Source of the DNA: Streptomyces spororaveus
GTDB taxonomy: Bacteria > Actinomycetota > Actinomycetes > Streptomycetales > Streptomycetaceae
Reading direction: 5' to 3'
DNA: 64,000 nt
Assembly (NCBI RefSeq): GCF_016755875.1
Contig: NZ_BNED01000005.1
Span: forward strand, 2,170,001 to 2,234,000
Below the pieces are notes generated by a model. The model was not told the origin of the DNA, did no database searches, and was given only the letters and a program-made list of their open reading frames with translations. Shown piece by piece: positions 17,540 to 25,553 of the stretch (position 1 is its first letter; each line of letters begins with the position of its first letter). Position numbers and translations under genes: made by a program.

Positions 17540-18454
17540 CTAGTTGAGGCCCTCGGCGAGGGCCTTCTCGGTGGCGGCGCGGACGGCCGCCTCGGTCTCG
17601 CCGGTGAGCGGGAAGCGCGGCGGGCGGGTGGCTCCGCCGGGGCGCCCGGCGAGGTCCATGGAGAGCTTGATGGCCTGGACGAACTCGGTCTTGGAGTCCC
17701 AGCGCAGCAGGGAGTGGAGGGACTTGTAGAGCGGCAGGGCGGTCTCCAGGTCCCCGGCGACGGCGGCCCGGTAGAGCTCGGCGCAGGAGCGCGGCAGCGC
17801 GTTGGGGTAGCCGGCGATCCAGCCGACGGCGCCCGCGAGGGCGAGTTCGAGGAGGACGTCGTCGGCGCCGATGAGCAGGTCGAGGCCGGGGGCGAGCTCG
17901 GCGATCTCGTACGCGCGGCGCACGTCCCCGCTGAACTCCTTGACGGCGACGATGGAACCGTCGGCGTGCAGCCGCGCGAGCAGGGCCGGGGTCAGGTCCA
18001 CCTTGGTGTCGATGGGGTTGTTGTAGGCGACGACGGGCAGCCCGGCGCGGGCGACCTCGGCGTAGTGCGCGCGTACGGTCTCCTCGTCCGCGCGGAAGGA
18101 GTTGGGGGGCAGTAGGAGTACGGAGCCGGCTCCGGCCTCGGCCGCCTGCTCGGCCCAGCGGCGGGCCTCGGCGCTGCCGTAGGCGGCGACGCCGGGCATG
18201 ACGCGGTCGCCGTCGCCGGCCGCCTCGACGGCGGTACGGACGACGCGCGCCCGCTCCTCGTCGGTGAGGGTCTGGTACTCCCCGAGGGAGCCGTTGGGGA
18301 CCACGCCGTCGCAGCCGCTGGCGATCAGCCAGGCCACGTGTTCGGCGTACGCGTCGTGGTCGACGGTGAGGTCCTCGCGCATCGGGAGCGCGGTGGCGAC
18401 CATGATTCCGTGCCAGGGGCGGGTGCGGGGCGCGGGGGTGTGCGCGTGGGTCAT
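17540..18454 (-). CDS. DapA/NAL-family protein, probable pyrroline-4-hydroxy-2-carboxylate deaminase
   Basis: The protein has 304 aa with a DHDPS-type TIM barrel. The Schiff-base Lys is in SIVAVKEFSGD and the supporting Tyr in VVAYNNPID. GYPNALPRS lies late in the barrel. In hydroxyproline clusters this family member removes ammonia and water from delta-1-pyrroline-4-hydroxy-2-carboxylate to give 2-oxoglutarate semialdehyde. True DapA is less likely in this context. ATG at 18454 is chosen: GGGAG precedes it and the operator/promoter lies upstream. An ATG at 18484 falls inside the operator and is rejected. Confidence 0.88.
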   Translation of the reverse strand: MTHAHTPAPRTRPWHGIMVATALPMREDLTVDHDAYAEHVAWLIASGCDGVVPNGSLGEYQTLTDEERARVVRTAVEAAGDGDRVMPGVAAYGSAEARRWAEQAAEAGAGSVLLLPPNSFRADEETVRAHYAEVARAGLPVVAYNNPIDTKVDLTPALLARLHADGSIVAVKEFSGDVRRAYEIAELAPGLDLLIGADDVLLELALAGAVGWIAGYPNALPRSCAELYRAAVAGDLETALPLYKSLHSLLRWDSKTEFVQAIKLSMDLAGRPGGATRPPRFPLTGETEAAVRAATEKALAEGLN

Positions 18455-18474
18455 GTGAGAGCTCCCTAGAGTGG

Positions 18475-18489
18475 TGTGTGACATTTTAC
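18475..18489. promoter_or_regulatory. Internal promoter and candidate GntR operator (site E)
   Basis: On the minus strand GTAAAATGTCACACA lies 21 bp before the DapA-like ATG. It contains a TAAAAT -10-like box, with TTGTGG 18 bp upstream as a possible -35. It would give the DapA-racemase-OCD part of the operon its own regulated promoter, separate from that at 21519-21533. Confidence 0.6.
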
Positions 18490-18529
18490 TAGTGGGTGCG
18501 GCGCGGCCACAAGGGCCACGGCGCCCCGA

Positions 18530-20047
18530 TCAGCGCTCGGCGGACGGACGTTCGGCGAGGTGGCGCAGCGGGACCGGGCACGACAGCGGTCGCCGGTCGG
18601 CCGCCGGCTCCTGCCCGGCCAGGGCCGCGACGGCGGGACCGCACATCCGGCCCTGGCACCAGCCCATACCGGCCCGGGTGAGGAGTTTGACGGTACGGGC
18701 GTCCCGCGCGCCGAGGTCGTCGGCCGCCTCGCGGATCCGCCCGGCGGGCACCTCCTCGCAGCGGCAGACGACGGCGTCGTCCCGGAGCCATCCGGTCCAC
18801 CCCTCGCCGGGGCGGTGGGCGGCGGCCATCGCGTCGGCGAAGGCACGCAGCCGTGCGCGGCGGCGGGTGAGGCGGGCGAGGCGGCCGCCGGGCAGCGCAC
18901 CCGCGACGGAGTGCGCGGCCAGTTCGCCCTCGATCATCGCCAGTTGGGCCCCGCCGATGCCACCGGTCTCGCCCGCCGACCAGATGCCGGGGACGGAGGT
19001 GCGCTGCTCGGCGTCGAGGACGAGGGCGACGGTGCCGTCGGGGGCCTGCCGGGTGGCGCAGCCCAGGCCGGTGGCCAGCTCCAGCTGGGGCACCAGCCCG
19101 TGGCCGACGGCGAGGGCGTCGCAGGGGATGCGGCGGGCGGTACCGGACAGCGGCCGCCAGTCCCGGTCGAGCCGCGCCACGGTGACGGCCTCGACCCGGC
19201 CGGTGCCGTGCGCCTCGGTGACGGCGTGCCGGGTGAGGAGCCGGACGTGGTGACGGGCCAGCGCCCCGCCGTAGCCGGCCGCCTCGACGAGCTTGCCGGG
19301 GTTGCGCAGCAGGGCGGGGACCCGGCCCGCGTACGCGGTGTAGGCGCCGGCCTCCACCACGGCGGGCACGGCGGCTCCGGCGGCGGCGAGCGACCCGGCC
19401 ACGGCGAGCAGCAGCGGCCCGCTCCCGGCGACGACCACCCGCTTGCCCGGCAGGACCAGCCCGCCCTTGAGCATGGCCTGCGCCCCGCCGGCCCCGACCA
19501 CCCCGGGCAGGGTCCAGCCGGGGAAGGGCAGTTGGCGCTCGTAGGCGCCGGTGGCGATGAGCACGGCCCGGGCCGTGACGGCGGCGGCCCGCTCCTCGGG
19601 GGCGTGTCCGGCGACGGCGTGCAGGGTCCACTCGGCGGTGGGCGCGCCGGCGCTCGGGACGACCGTCCACACGTGGTGGCCGGCGAGGTGGGTGATCCGG
19701 CCGGCCGACTCGTGGGCGCGCAGGGCGGCTTCGCGGGTCGCGAACGCGGCCCAGCCGTGGTGCAGGGCCTCGGGGCGGGCCGCGCCCAGGCCCGGCGCGG
19801 GATGGCGGTAGAACTGACCGCCGGGGCGGTCGCCCGCGTCGAGGAGGGCGACCCGGAGCCCCAGCCCGGCGGCGGTGACGGCGGCGGCCAGCCCGGCCGG
19901 TCCGGCCCCGACGACGGCCAGGTCGACGACGCCGACGGGGCCGGCGACGGCGGGCGCGGCCGGTTCGGCGGCGTCGGACGGCCGCGTGGACCGGGACGGC
20001 TCCGCGGAGCGGAAGGGCTGGGCGGGGTCAGACGGCGAGGTCGGCAC
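18530..20047 (-). CDS. FAD/NAD(P)-binding oxidoreductase, HcnB-like subunit of D-hydroxyproline dehydrogenase
   Basis: The protein has 505 aa. After a polar tail of about 40 residues it has the dinucleotide motif VVGAGPAGLAAAV and a second one in VVVAGSGPLLLAVAG. The C-terminus has the BFD-type [2Fe-2S] cysteines (VCRCEEV and CQGRMCGP). This is the architecture of HcnB and octopine/D-hydroxyproline dehydrogenase alpha subunits. GTG at 20047 is chosen because GGAGGG precedes it. It overlaps the ferredoxin-like gene by 20 bp. It is one of three consecutive subunit genes. Confidence 0.9.
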   Translation of the reverse strand: MPTSPSDPAQPFRSAEPSRSTRPSDAAEPAAPAVAGPVGVVDLAVVGAGPAGLAAAVTAAGLGLRVALLDAGDRPGGQFYRHPAPGLGAARPEALHHGWAAFATREAALRAHESAGRITHLAGHHVWTVVPSAGAPTAEWTLHAVAGHAPEERAAAVTARAVLIATGAYERQLPFPGWTLPGVVGAGGAQAMLKGGLVLPGKRVVVAGSGPLLLAVAGSLAAAGAAVPAVVEAGAYTAYAGRVPALLRNPGKLVEAAGYGGALARHHVRLLTRHAVTEAHGTGRVEAVTVARLDRDWRPLSGTARRIPCDALAVGHGLVPQLELATGLGCATRQAPDGTVALVLDAEQRTSVPGIWSAGETGGIGGAQLAMIEGELAAHSVAGALPGGRLARLTRRRARLRAFADAMAAAHRPGEGWTGWLRDDAVVCRCEEVPAGRIREAADDLGARDARTVKLLTRAGMGWCQGRMCGPAVAALAGQEPAADRRPLSCPVPLRHLAERPSAER

Positions 20048-20339
20048 GGCCGGTTCCCTCCTGGGTGGTGACGGCGTCCGCGGGCCGGGCGGGGACCAGG
20101 CAGGCGCGCTGGTTCGGCAGGCCGTTGACGGTGACGAGGCAGTCGTGGCAGCTGCCGATCCCGCAGAAGGCCCCGCGCGGGGTGCCCCCCTCGCGCGTGG
20201 TCCGCCAGGACATGATCCCGGCGCCCCAGAGCACGGCGGCGATGCTCTGGCCCTCCTGCGCGGGCAGTTCACGGCCGTCGAAGGTGATCCCGTAGGTGGC
20301 CGCCGGGGTGCCGCCTACCAGTGAGCGGGGGCTGCGCAT
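20028..20339 (-). CDS. [2Fe-2S] ferredoxin-fold subunit, HcnA-like
   Basis: The protein has 103 aa with a plant-type ferredoxin fold. Cluster cysteines lie in CGIGSCHDC, with a fourth in NQRAC, near residues 58-80. It matches HcnA and the gamma subunit of multi-subunit D-hydroxyproline dehydrogenases. It would pass electrons between the flavin subunits on either side. ATG at 20339 overlaps the upstream stop (TGATG). Confidence 0.9.
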   Translation of the reverse strand: MRSPRSLVGGTPAATYGITFDGRELPAQEGQSIAAVLWGAGIMSWRTTREGGTPRGAFCGIGSCHDCLVTVNGLPNQRACLVPARPADAVTTQEGTGRADLAV

Positions 20340-21514
20340 CAGTGGTGCTCCTCGGGAACGTCGGTGCGGGTCGGGCCGGTGCCGAAGCGGTCCGGGCGGA
20401 ACGGGTGCGCGGGCAGCGGCGGTTCGGCCCCCGTCAGGGCGGCGGCGATCAGCGCTCCGGTGGCGGGCGCCAGGCCGATGCCCGCACCCTCGTGGCCGCA
20501 GGCGTGCAGCAGCCCGGGGCGCCGGGGGTCCGGGCCGATCGCCGGAAGGTGGTCGGGCAGGTAGGGGCGGAAGCCGTGATAGGCGCGCATCACCCGGACG
20601 TCGGCCAGTACGGGGAAGAGCGCCGCGGCCTGCCCGGCGAGACGCCGCAGGGCTTCGGTCGAGAGGGTGCGGTCGAAGCCGACCCGCTCGCGGGTGGCGC
20701 CGATCAGGACCGGGCCGGACGGGGTGCCCTCGACCACCGCCGAGGACTGCAGGGCGGCGGAGCCGCTGGCGACGTCCGCGATGTAGTCGGCGGCGTAGAC
20801 CTTGTGCCGGACCACCCTCGGCAGGGGTTCGGTCACCAGGACGAAGCCGCGGCGCGGAAGGACGGGCAGGGTGACCCCGGCCAGCGAGGCGATGCGGCCG
20901 CCCCAGGTACCGGCCGCGTTCACCACGGCCGGAGCCGGGAGTTCGCGGCGCGCCGTGCGCACCCCGCGTACGGCGCCCCGGTCCAGCAGGACCTCCGTCA
21001 CCTCCTCCCCCAGGTACACCGGGGCACCCGACGCGGCCAGCAGCCGGGCCGCCGCCTGCGCGGGCTGGACCTGGGCGTCCTGCGGGTAGTGGAATCCGCC
21101 CGCCAGGCCCGGTGCCAGGTGCGGCTCCAGGTCGTGCAGGGCGTCCGCCGCCACCTCGACCGCCTCGACCCCGGCCGCCCGCTGGCCCTCCGCGAAGTGC
21201 CGCAGGGCCTTCACGGTGGTCTCGTCGGGGGCGACGACGAGCCCGCCCTTGGGCTCGTACTCGATCTCCCGGGGGAGGACCGCGGCGAGTTCGGTCCACA
21301 GCCGGGTGGACAGCAGGGCGAGGTCGAGTTCGGGTCCCGCCTCCTTGTCGGACACGAGCAGATTGCCTTCGCCGGCACCGGTGGTGCCGCCCGCGACGGG
21401 GCCCCGGTCGACCACGGCCACGGAGAGTCCGGCGCGGGCCGCGTAGTAGGCGCAGGCCGCCCCGACGACGCCGGCGCCGATGATCACGGCGTCCAGGGAG
21501 TGTCTCTTGAGCAC
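20339..21514 (-). CDS. D-amino-acid-oxidase-fold subunit, HcnC-like (catalytic subunit of D-hydroxyproline dehydrogenase)
   Basis: The protein has 391 aa. The FAD motif DAVIIGAGVVGAACAYY is at the N-terminus. The DAO-family C-terminal segment GLLHACGHEGAGIGLAPATG covers the flavin. It probably oxidises cis-4-hydroxy-D-proline to delta-1-pyrroline-4-hydroxy-2-carboxylate. The GTG at 21514 has no ribosome site, and the operator with a TATTAC -10-like box starts only 5 bp upstream, so the mRNA may be leaderless. It is the first gene of the operon. Confidence 0.91.
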   Translation of the reverse strand: MLKRHSLDAVIIGAGVVGAACAYYAARAGLSVAVVDRGPVAGGTTGAGEGNLLVSDKEAGPELDLALLSTRLWTELAAVLPREIEYEPKGGLVVAPDETTVKALRHFAEGQRAAGVEAVEVAADALHDLEPHLAPGLAGGFHYPQDAQVQPAQAAARLLAASGAPVYLGEEVTEVLLDRGAVRGVRTARRELPAPAVVNAAGTWGGRIASLAGVTLPVLPRRGFVLVTEPLPRVVRHKVYAADYIADVASGSAALQSSAVVEGTPSGPVLIGATRERVGFDRTLSTEALRRLAGQAAALFPVLADVRVMRAYHGFRPYLPDHLPAIGPDPRRPGLLHACGHEGAGIGLAPATGALIAAALTGAEPPLPAHPFRPDRFGTGPTRTDVPEEHH

Positions 21515-21518
21515 GGCA

Positions 21519-21533
21519 GTAATATGTCACATT
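21519..21533. promoter_or_regulatory. Candidate GntR operator at the dehydrogenase operon promoter (site F)
   Basis: GTAATATGTCACATT lies 5 bp before the GTG start of the DAO-type gene, overlapping a TATTAC -10-like box on the minus strand. It fits repression of the main hydroxyproline operon. Confidence 0.6.
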
Positions 21534-21554
21534 CTTTAAAGCCTGCCCAGACGC

Positions 21555-21597
21555 CCGGACCGGTCCCGCACCCCCCTCGGATGCGGGACCGGTCCGG
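21555..21597 (-). terminator. Terminator of the collagenase gene
   Basis: Sixteen-base perfect arms with an 11-nt loop start 18 bp after the collagenase stop. It separates the collagenase transcript from the hydroxyproline operon downstream on the same strand. Confidence 0.8.
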
Positions 21598-21614
21598 CGC
21601 CGGGCCTGCGCCGG

Positions 21615-23990
21615 TCAGCTGCGGAGGGGGCCCTCACAGCTGTAACTGGACGTACCCGCGACCTTGTTGCTCCAGATCTCCACCGGGCCGAAGGAACAGT
21701 TCATGTCGGCGAGGTTGTTGGAGGCCGCGCCCGCCCGGTCGAGGATGAAGTAGTCGACCGTCTCCGACATGTCCTTGAAGACCTGGTCGTCGCTGCGCCA
21801 GTTCTTCAGGTTCGCGGTGATCCGGCCGGTACAGGTGAAGCGCCGCTTGCCGGGGTCGCCGTTCTCCACGCAGTCCGGCGTGTTGGAGGTGGCCGTGGCG
21901 AACGAGGACTTCACCGAGGCGAGCGCCGCGTCGCGCAGCCGGTCGTTCGCGGTGAAGGAGGTGTTCGGCACGTAGAGCTGGTCGACCTTGGCGATCTGCG
22001 CGTCGAGGAAGCGGTCGTAGTCGCGCTGGAGGTAGGTGTCCGCGCCCATCCGGTACCGCCAGGCGTCGTACGCGTTGACGTCGTCGGCCCGCAGGTGCGT
22101 GTACATCTCGCGCAGCAGCGCGGGCTTCTCGGTCCACAGGAACTCGAAGAAGGTGCCCGCGTAGCTGTAGAAGCGGAAGCCGTCGCCGTCGTAGGTGGCG
22201 TTCAGCAGCTGCTCGACGCTCATCCGCGGGCCGCCGCCGGCCGTGTCGCTGATGATGCTCTTGACCAGGGACTTGCGGACGGCGATGCCGTTGTCGCGGG
22301 TGGCGCCGTCGAAGAACTCGGCGGTGCCCTCGTCCATGGCGGTCGTCCGGTCGCCCTGGTACCACTCCCCCTCGCCGAAGGAGCCGGGCACCGCGAAGCG
22401 GCCGTTGAGGTAGTGCGTGTACTCGTGGCGGAAGAGCTCCTCAAGGGTGAGGGAGGAGTCCTGCGGGACGCGGCGCTGGTAGGTGTAGAAGGTGGCGCCG
22501 TTCTCGATGTAGATGCCGCCGTTGTTGGTGTCGTAGCCGGTCAGGATCGGGTGGTAGTTCACGTAGTCGGCGCGTGAGGCGTAGAGCACGATGTTCAGCG
22601 TGGAGTTGGGGTCGCCCGCGAGCGGCTGGTCGGTGCCGAGCACCCGGTGGTACTGGGCCTTCACCTGCTTGCTCGCGTAGTACAGCTGGTCGACCGTGGC
22701 CCGGTCCAGGGCGGTGCGGACCTTGATGCCGCCGTTGTCGTAGGTGTAGGTGTAGGGGAAGAGCTGCTTCTCGATGTCCTCCTTGCACACCCCGTACGGC
22801 TTGCAGGCCTCGTAGACGTTCAGCCACGAGACGAGCTTGGCCCACGGCTCGCTGCCGTCGCCGAAGGCGGCGCGGACGGGGCCCAGCATCGCGCCGAGGT
22901 CGGCGACGACCCGGTCCCGCAGGCCCTCGACCTGGCCGAAGCGGGCGTACTCGCTCAGGGCGTCACGCACCACCCAGGCGTTGCCGGTGCCCTTGAGGTG
23001 CGTGTAGGCGGCGAAGGCCTTGAAGGTGTCGCGGTAGGAGGGGTCCGCGGCCACGGCGGCGTGGAAGGCGGTGTCCTGGTTGCCCGGGTAGACACCGAGG
23101 TAGGAGACGGACAGGGCGGACAGGGCGGCGCCCGCCCAGCCGGCGTCGAGGTGGGTGGCCGGGTGGGCCGGGTCCATGGTGGCCAGGACCTTCTTGATGA
23201 GGCCGAGCTGGTGCTGGCGCAGCCCGGGCGCGCTGCCGGCGTAGAGGGCCTCGCGCAGGGTGCGGGCGTTGGTGGCGGTCACGTCGAAGGTGTGGGCGGC
23301 GCCACCGAAGTCGGCGATGGCGCGGCGCATGGCGTCGACGGTGGGGGCGTCGGTGACGTCGATCTCGGAGCGCGAGTAGTCGTGGTAGGCGACCGCGTGC
23401 AGGTACGTGAACATCTCCTCCAGGTGGGAGGAGTTACGGCCGTCGTGGGCGGCGGCCAGGCTGGATATCCGGCGGGAGACGGCCTGCACGTGCGCGTCCG
23501 ACATGACCGGTGCCAGGCGGGCGTCCCAGGTCCAGATGAGGCCGCGCAGGCAGCCGTCGGCGAGGACGGCCTGGTCCGCGAGGAAGTCGGCGAACTGCTC
23601 CGGGGTGAGACCGGTGATCCCGTCGAGGGTGCAGGGGACGCCCGCGGCGACGCTCTTCGCGGTGGGGGCCGCCTGGACCGCCTTGCCGCGCTTCTGCAGG
23701 TCGTCGGCGGGCGCGGCGGCCGTCGCCGCGCCGGGGACCTGCCCGGTGATGTTCTGCCCGCCGGGGGCCGGGGCCGGCACCGGGGTGTTCTCCTTCGGAT
23801 CGGCCAGGCGGTCGACCTCGTCGAACGGGTTCCCCGTGGGGCCGGGGGCGGGGGCGGCCTGTGCGCCGGTGAAGGTGGCCGGGGCCGTGAACCCGGCGGC
23901 CTGGGTGGTGGCCTGCCCGGCGGTGGCGAGGAGGGTCACGGCTACGGCGGAGGCGAGAAGGGAAGAGCGCACAGCTCTGTGCTTGAGCAC
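21615..23990 (-). CDS. Secreted collagenase, peptidase family M9
   Basis: The protein has 791 aa. A signal peptide (LKHRAVRSSLLASAVAVTLLATAG) is followed by a Pro/Ala-rich segment. An activator-like helical region with TPEQFADFLADQA and a YHDYSRSEID stretch comes next. The zinc site HEYTH is at about residues 522-526 and the third ligand Glu in DEGTAEFF at about 554, matching the spacing in clostridial ColG. It would cut native collagen outside the cell. No clear PKD or collagen-binding repeats follow the roughly 100-residue Cys-containing tail. GTG at 23990 is chosen because AGGAG lies 6 bp upstream. The promoter at 24092-24120 is shared with the divergent aminopeptidase. Confidence 0.95.
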   Translation of the reverse strand: MLKHRAVRSSLLASAVAVTLLATAGQATTQAAGFTAPATFTGAQAAPAPGPTGNPFDEVDRLADPKENTPVPAPAPGGQNITGQVPGAATAAAPADDLQKRGKAVQAAPTAKSVAAGVPCTLDGITGLTPEQFADFLADQAVLADGCLRGLIWTWDARLAPVMSDAHVQAVSRRISSLAAAHDGRNSSHLEEMFTYLHAVAYHDYSRSEIDVTDAPTVDAMRRAIADFGGAAHTFDVTATNARTLREALYAGSAPGLRQHQLGLIKKVLATMDPAHPATHLDAGWAGAALSALSVSYLGVYPGNQDTAFHAAVAADPSYRDTFKAFAAYTHLKGTGNAWVVRDALSEYARFGQVEGLRDRVVADLGAMLGPVRAAFGDGSEPWAKLVSWLNVYEACKPYGVCKEDIEKQLFPYTYTYDNGGIKVRTALDRATVDQLYYASKQVKAQYHRVLGTDQPLAGDPNSTLNIVLYASRADYVNYHPILTGYDTNNGGIYIENGATFYTYQRRVPQDSSLTLEELFRHEYTHYLNGRFAVPGSFGEGEWYQGDRTTAMDEGTAEFFDGATRDNGIAVRKSLVKSIISDTAGGGPRMSVEQLLNATYDGDGFRFYSYAGTFFEFLWTEKPALLREMYTHLRADDVNAYDAWRYRMGADTYLQRDYDRFLDAQIAKVDQLYVPNTSFTANDRLRDAALASVKSSFATATSNTPDCVENGDPGKRRFTCTGRITANLKNWRSDDQVFKDMSETVDYFILDRAGAASNNLADMNCSFGPVEIWSNKVAGTSSYSCEGPLRS

Positions 23991-24089
23991 CGAGAACTCC
24001 TGATTGGAGAGGGTGAGGTGGGGGGTGGTGCGTGAACTGCCCTGCGTCACACGGCGTTTGACGGGGGTTAACGTGCCGCGATGTGAGCT

Positions 24090-24121
24090 GTAACATAGTA
24101 ATGTGAAATTGCACTGACAAG
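24090..24121 (-). promoter_or_regulatory. Promoter and candidate GntR operator (site B) of the collagenase
   Basis: This is an exact 32-bp copy of the sequence at 11596-11627. On the minus strand TTGTCA (24115-24120) and TATGTT (24092-24097) flank a 17-bp spacer that contains the operator motif (24100-24114). The collagenase leader would be about 95 nt. The divergent aminopeptidase begins 44 bp on the other side. Confidence 0.78.
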
Positions 24122-24164
24122 CCCTGTGCGCCCACCAGTTCGCATCTTTCTTGAGGGAGTCCTC

Positions 24165-25553
24165 GTGACCGACGCCTCCACCCACCTCAACACGGGCAGT
24201 CACGACCGTCCGGTGTCACCGGAGTTGTCCCGGTTCATGGCGGGCGCCTGGGCCGCGACCCCGCTGCCCGACTCCGCCCGCGTCCCCGGCCACGACGTCA
24301 CCCCGGCCCGCCGGGCGCGCCTCTCGGCCCGCTTCCCGGGCGAGCGTCTGATCATCCCGGCCGGGGAGCTGAAGGTCCGGTCCAACGACTGCGACCACCG
24401 CTTCCGCCCGCACAGCGCGTACGCCTGGCTGACCGGCCTCACCGGCGAGGACCAGGCGGGCCACGTCCTGGTCCTGGAGCCGTCGGGCCCGCACGCCCAC
24501 GAGGCCGTGCTGTACCTGCGGCCGCGCTCGCCGCGGGCCGGCGGCGACGGGGAGTTCTACCGGGACCGCCGCTACGGGGAGTTCTGGGTGGGCCGCCGGC
24601 CGGACCTCGCGGAGGCCGAACGCCTCACCGGCATCCGCTGCGCCCACCTGGACGGGCTCGGCTCACCGGCCGGCCGCGACGCGGCCACCGACACCGAACT
24701 CGCCTCCGCGCTCTCGGAGTTGCGCCTGGTGAAGGACGCGTGGGAGGTGGCCCAGCTCCAGCTGGCCGTCGACCACACGACGGCGGGCTTCGAGGACGTC
24801 GTACGGGCCCTGCCGCGCGCGCTGGCGCATCCGCGCGGGGAGCGGTGGATCGAGGGGGTCTTCGGCCTGCGCGCGCGGGCGGAGGGCAACGGCACCGGGT
24901 ACGAGACGATCGCGGCGTCCGGCGCCCACGCCTGCACCCTGCACTGGATCCGCAACGACGGCCGGCTGAACGGATCGGAGCTGCTGCTCCTGGACGCGGG
25001 CGTGGAGACGGACACCCTCTACACGGCGGACATCACCCGCACCCTCCCGCTGTCGGGCCGCTTCTCCCCCGTCCAGCGCCAGGTGTACGAACTGGTCCTG
25101 GCCGCCCAGGAGGCGGGCATCGCGGCACTGCGCCCGGGGGCGAGCTTCGGGGACTTCCACCGGGCCGGGATGCGGGTGATCGCGGAGGGCCTGGCGGAGT
25201 GGGGCGTCCTGAAGGACGCGGAGGGCGACCTGCACCGGCGGTACACGCTGTGCAGCAGCGGCCACATGCTGGGGCTGGACGTGCACGACTGCGCGAAGGC
25301 GCGCGCGGAGACCTACCTGGAGGGAGTCCTGGAGGAGGGCCAGGTCCTCACCGTGGAACCGGGCCTGTACCTCCAGCCCGACGACGAGACCCTCCCGGCG
25401 GAGCTGCGGGGCATCGGCGTCCGCATCGAGGACGACCTGGTCATCACGGCGAACGGCGCCCGCCTGATGTCCGGCGGACTGCCGCGCACGGTGTCGGGCA
25501 TCGAGGAGTGGATGGGCCACCTCCTGGAGGCCAGCCACCCGGCAACACCCTGA
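24165..25553 (+). CDS. Xaa-Pro aminopeptidase, family M24B (PepP type)
   Basis: The protein has 462 aa. The N-terminal AMP_N domain (residues about 40-170) is followed by a pita-bread catalytic domain. Metal ligands are visible in LLLDAGVET and YTADITRTL (two Asp), SSGHMLGLDVHD (His), LTVEPGLY (Glu) and GVRIEDDLV (Glu). It would remove the N-terminal residue from Xaa-Pro peptides, the bond that ordinary aminopeptidases leave, so it fits collagen-peptide breakdown. GTG at 24165 is preferred over an upstream ATG because GAGGGAG lies 5 bp before it. It is divergent from the collagenase. Confidence 0.94.
   Translation: MTDASTHLNTGSHDRPVSPELSRFMAGAWAATPLPDSARVPGHDVTPARRARLSARFPGERLIIPAGELKVRSNDCDHRFRPHSAYAWLTGLTGEDQAGHVLVLEPSGPHAHEAVLYLRPRSPRAGGDGEFYRDRRYGEFWVGRRPDLAEAERLTGIRCAHLDGLGSPAGRDAATDTELASALSELRLVKDAWEVAQLQLAVDHTTAGFEDVVRALPRALAHPRGERWIEGVFGLRARAEGNGTGYETIAASGAHACTLHWIRNDGRLNGSELLLLDAGVETDTLYTADITRTLPLSGRFSPVQRQVYELVLAAQEAGIAALRPGASFGDFHRAGMRVIAEGLAEWGVLKDAEGDLHRRYTLCSSGHMLGLDVHDCAKARAETYLEGVLEEGQVLTVEPGLYLQPDDETLPAELRGIGVRIEDDLVITANGARLMSGGLPRTVSGIEEWMGHLLEASHPATP

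Noticed and set aside
17540..18484. DapA-like start at the ATG at 18484
   Set aside because: That start lies inside the candidate operator and -10 box. The ATG at 18454 has a ribosome site.
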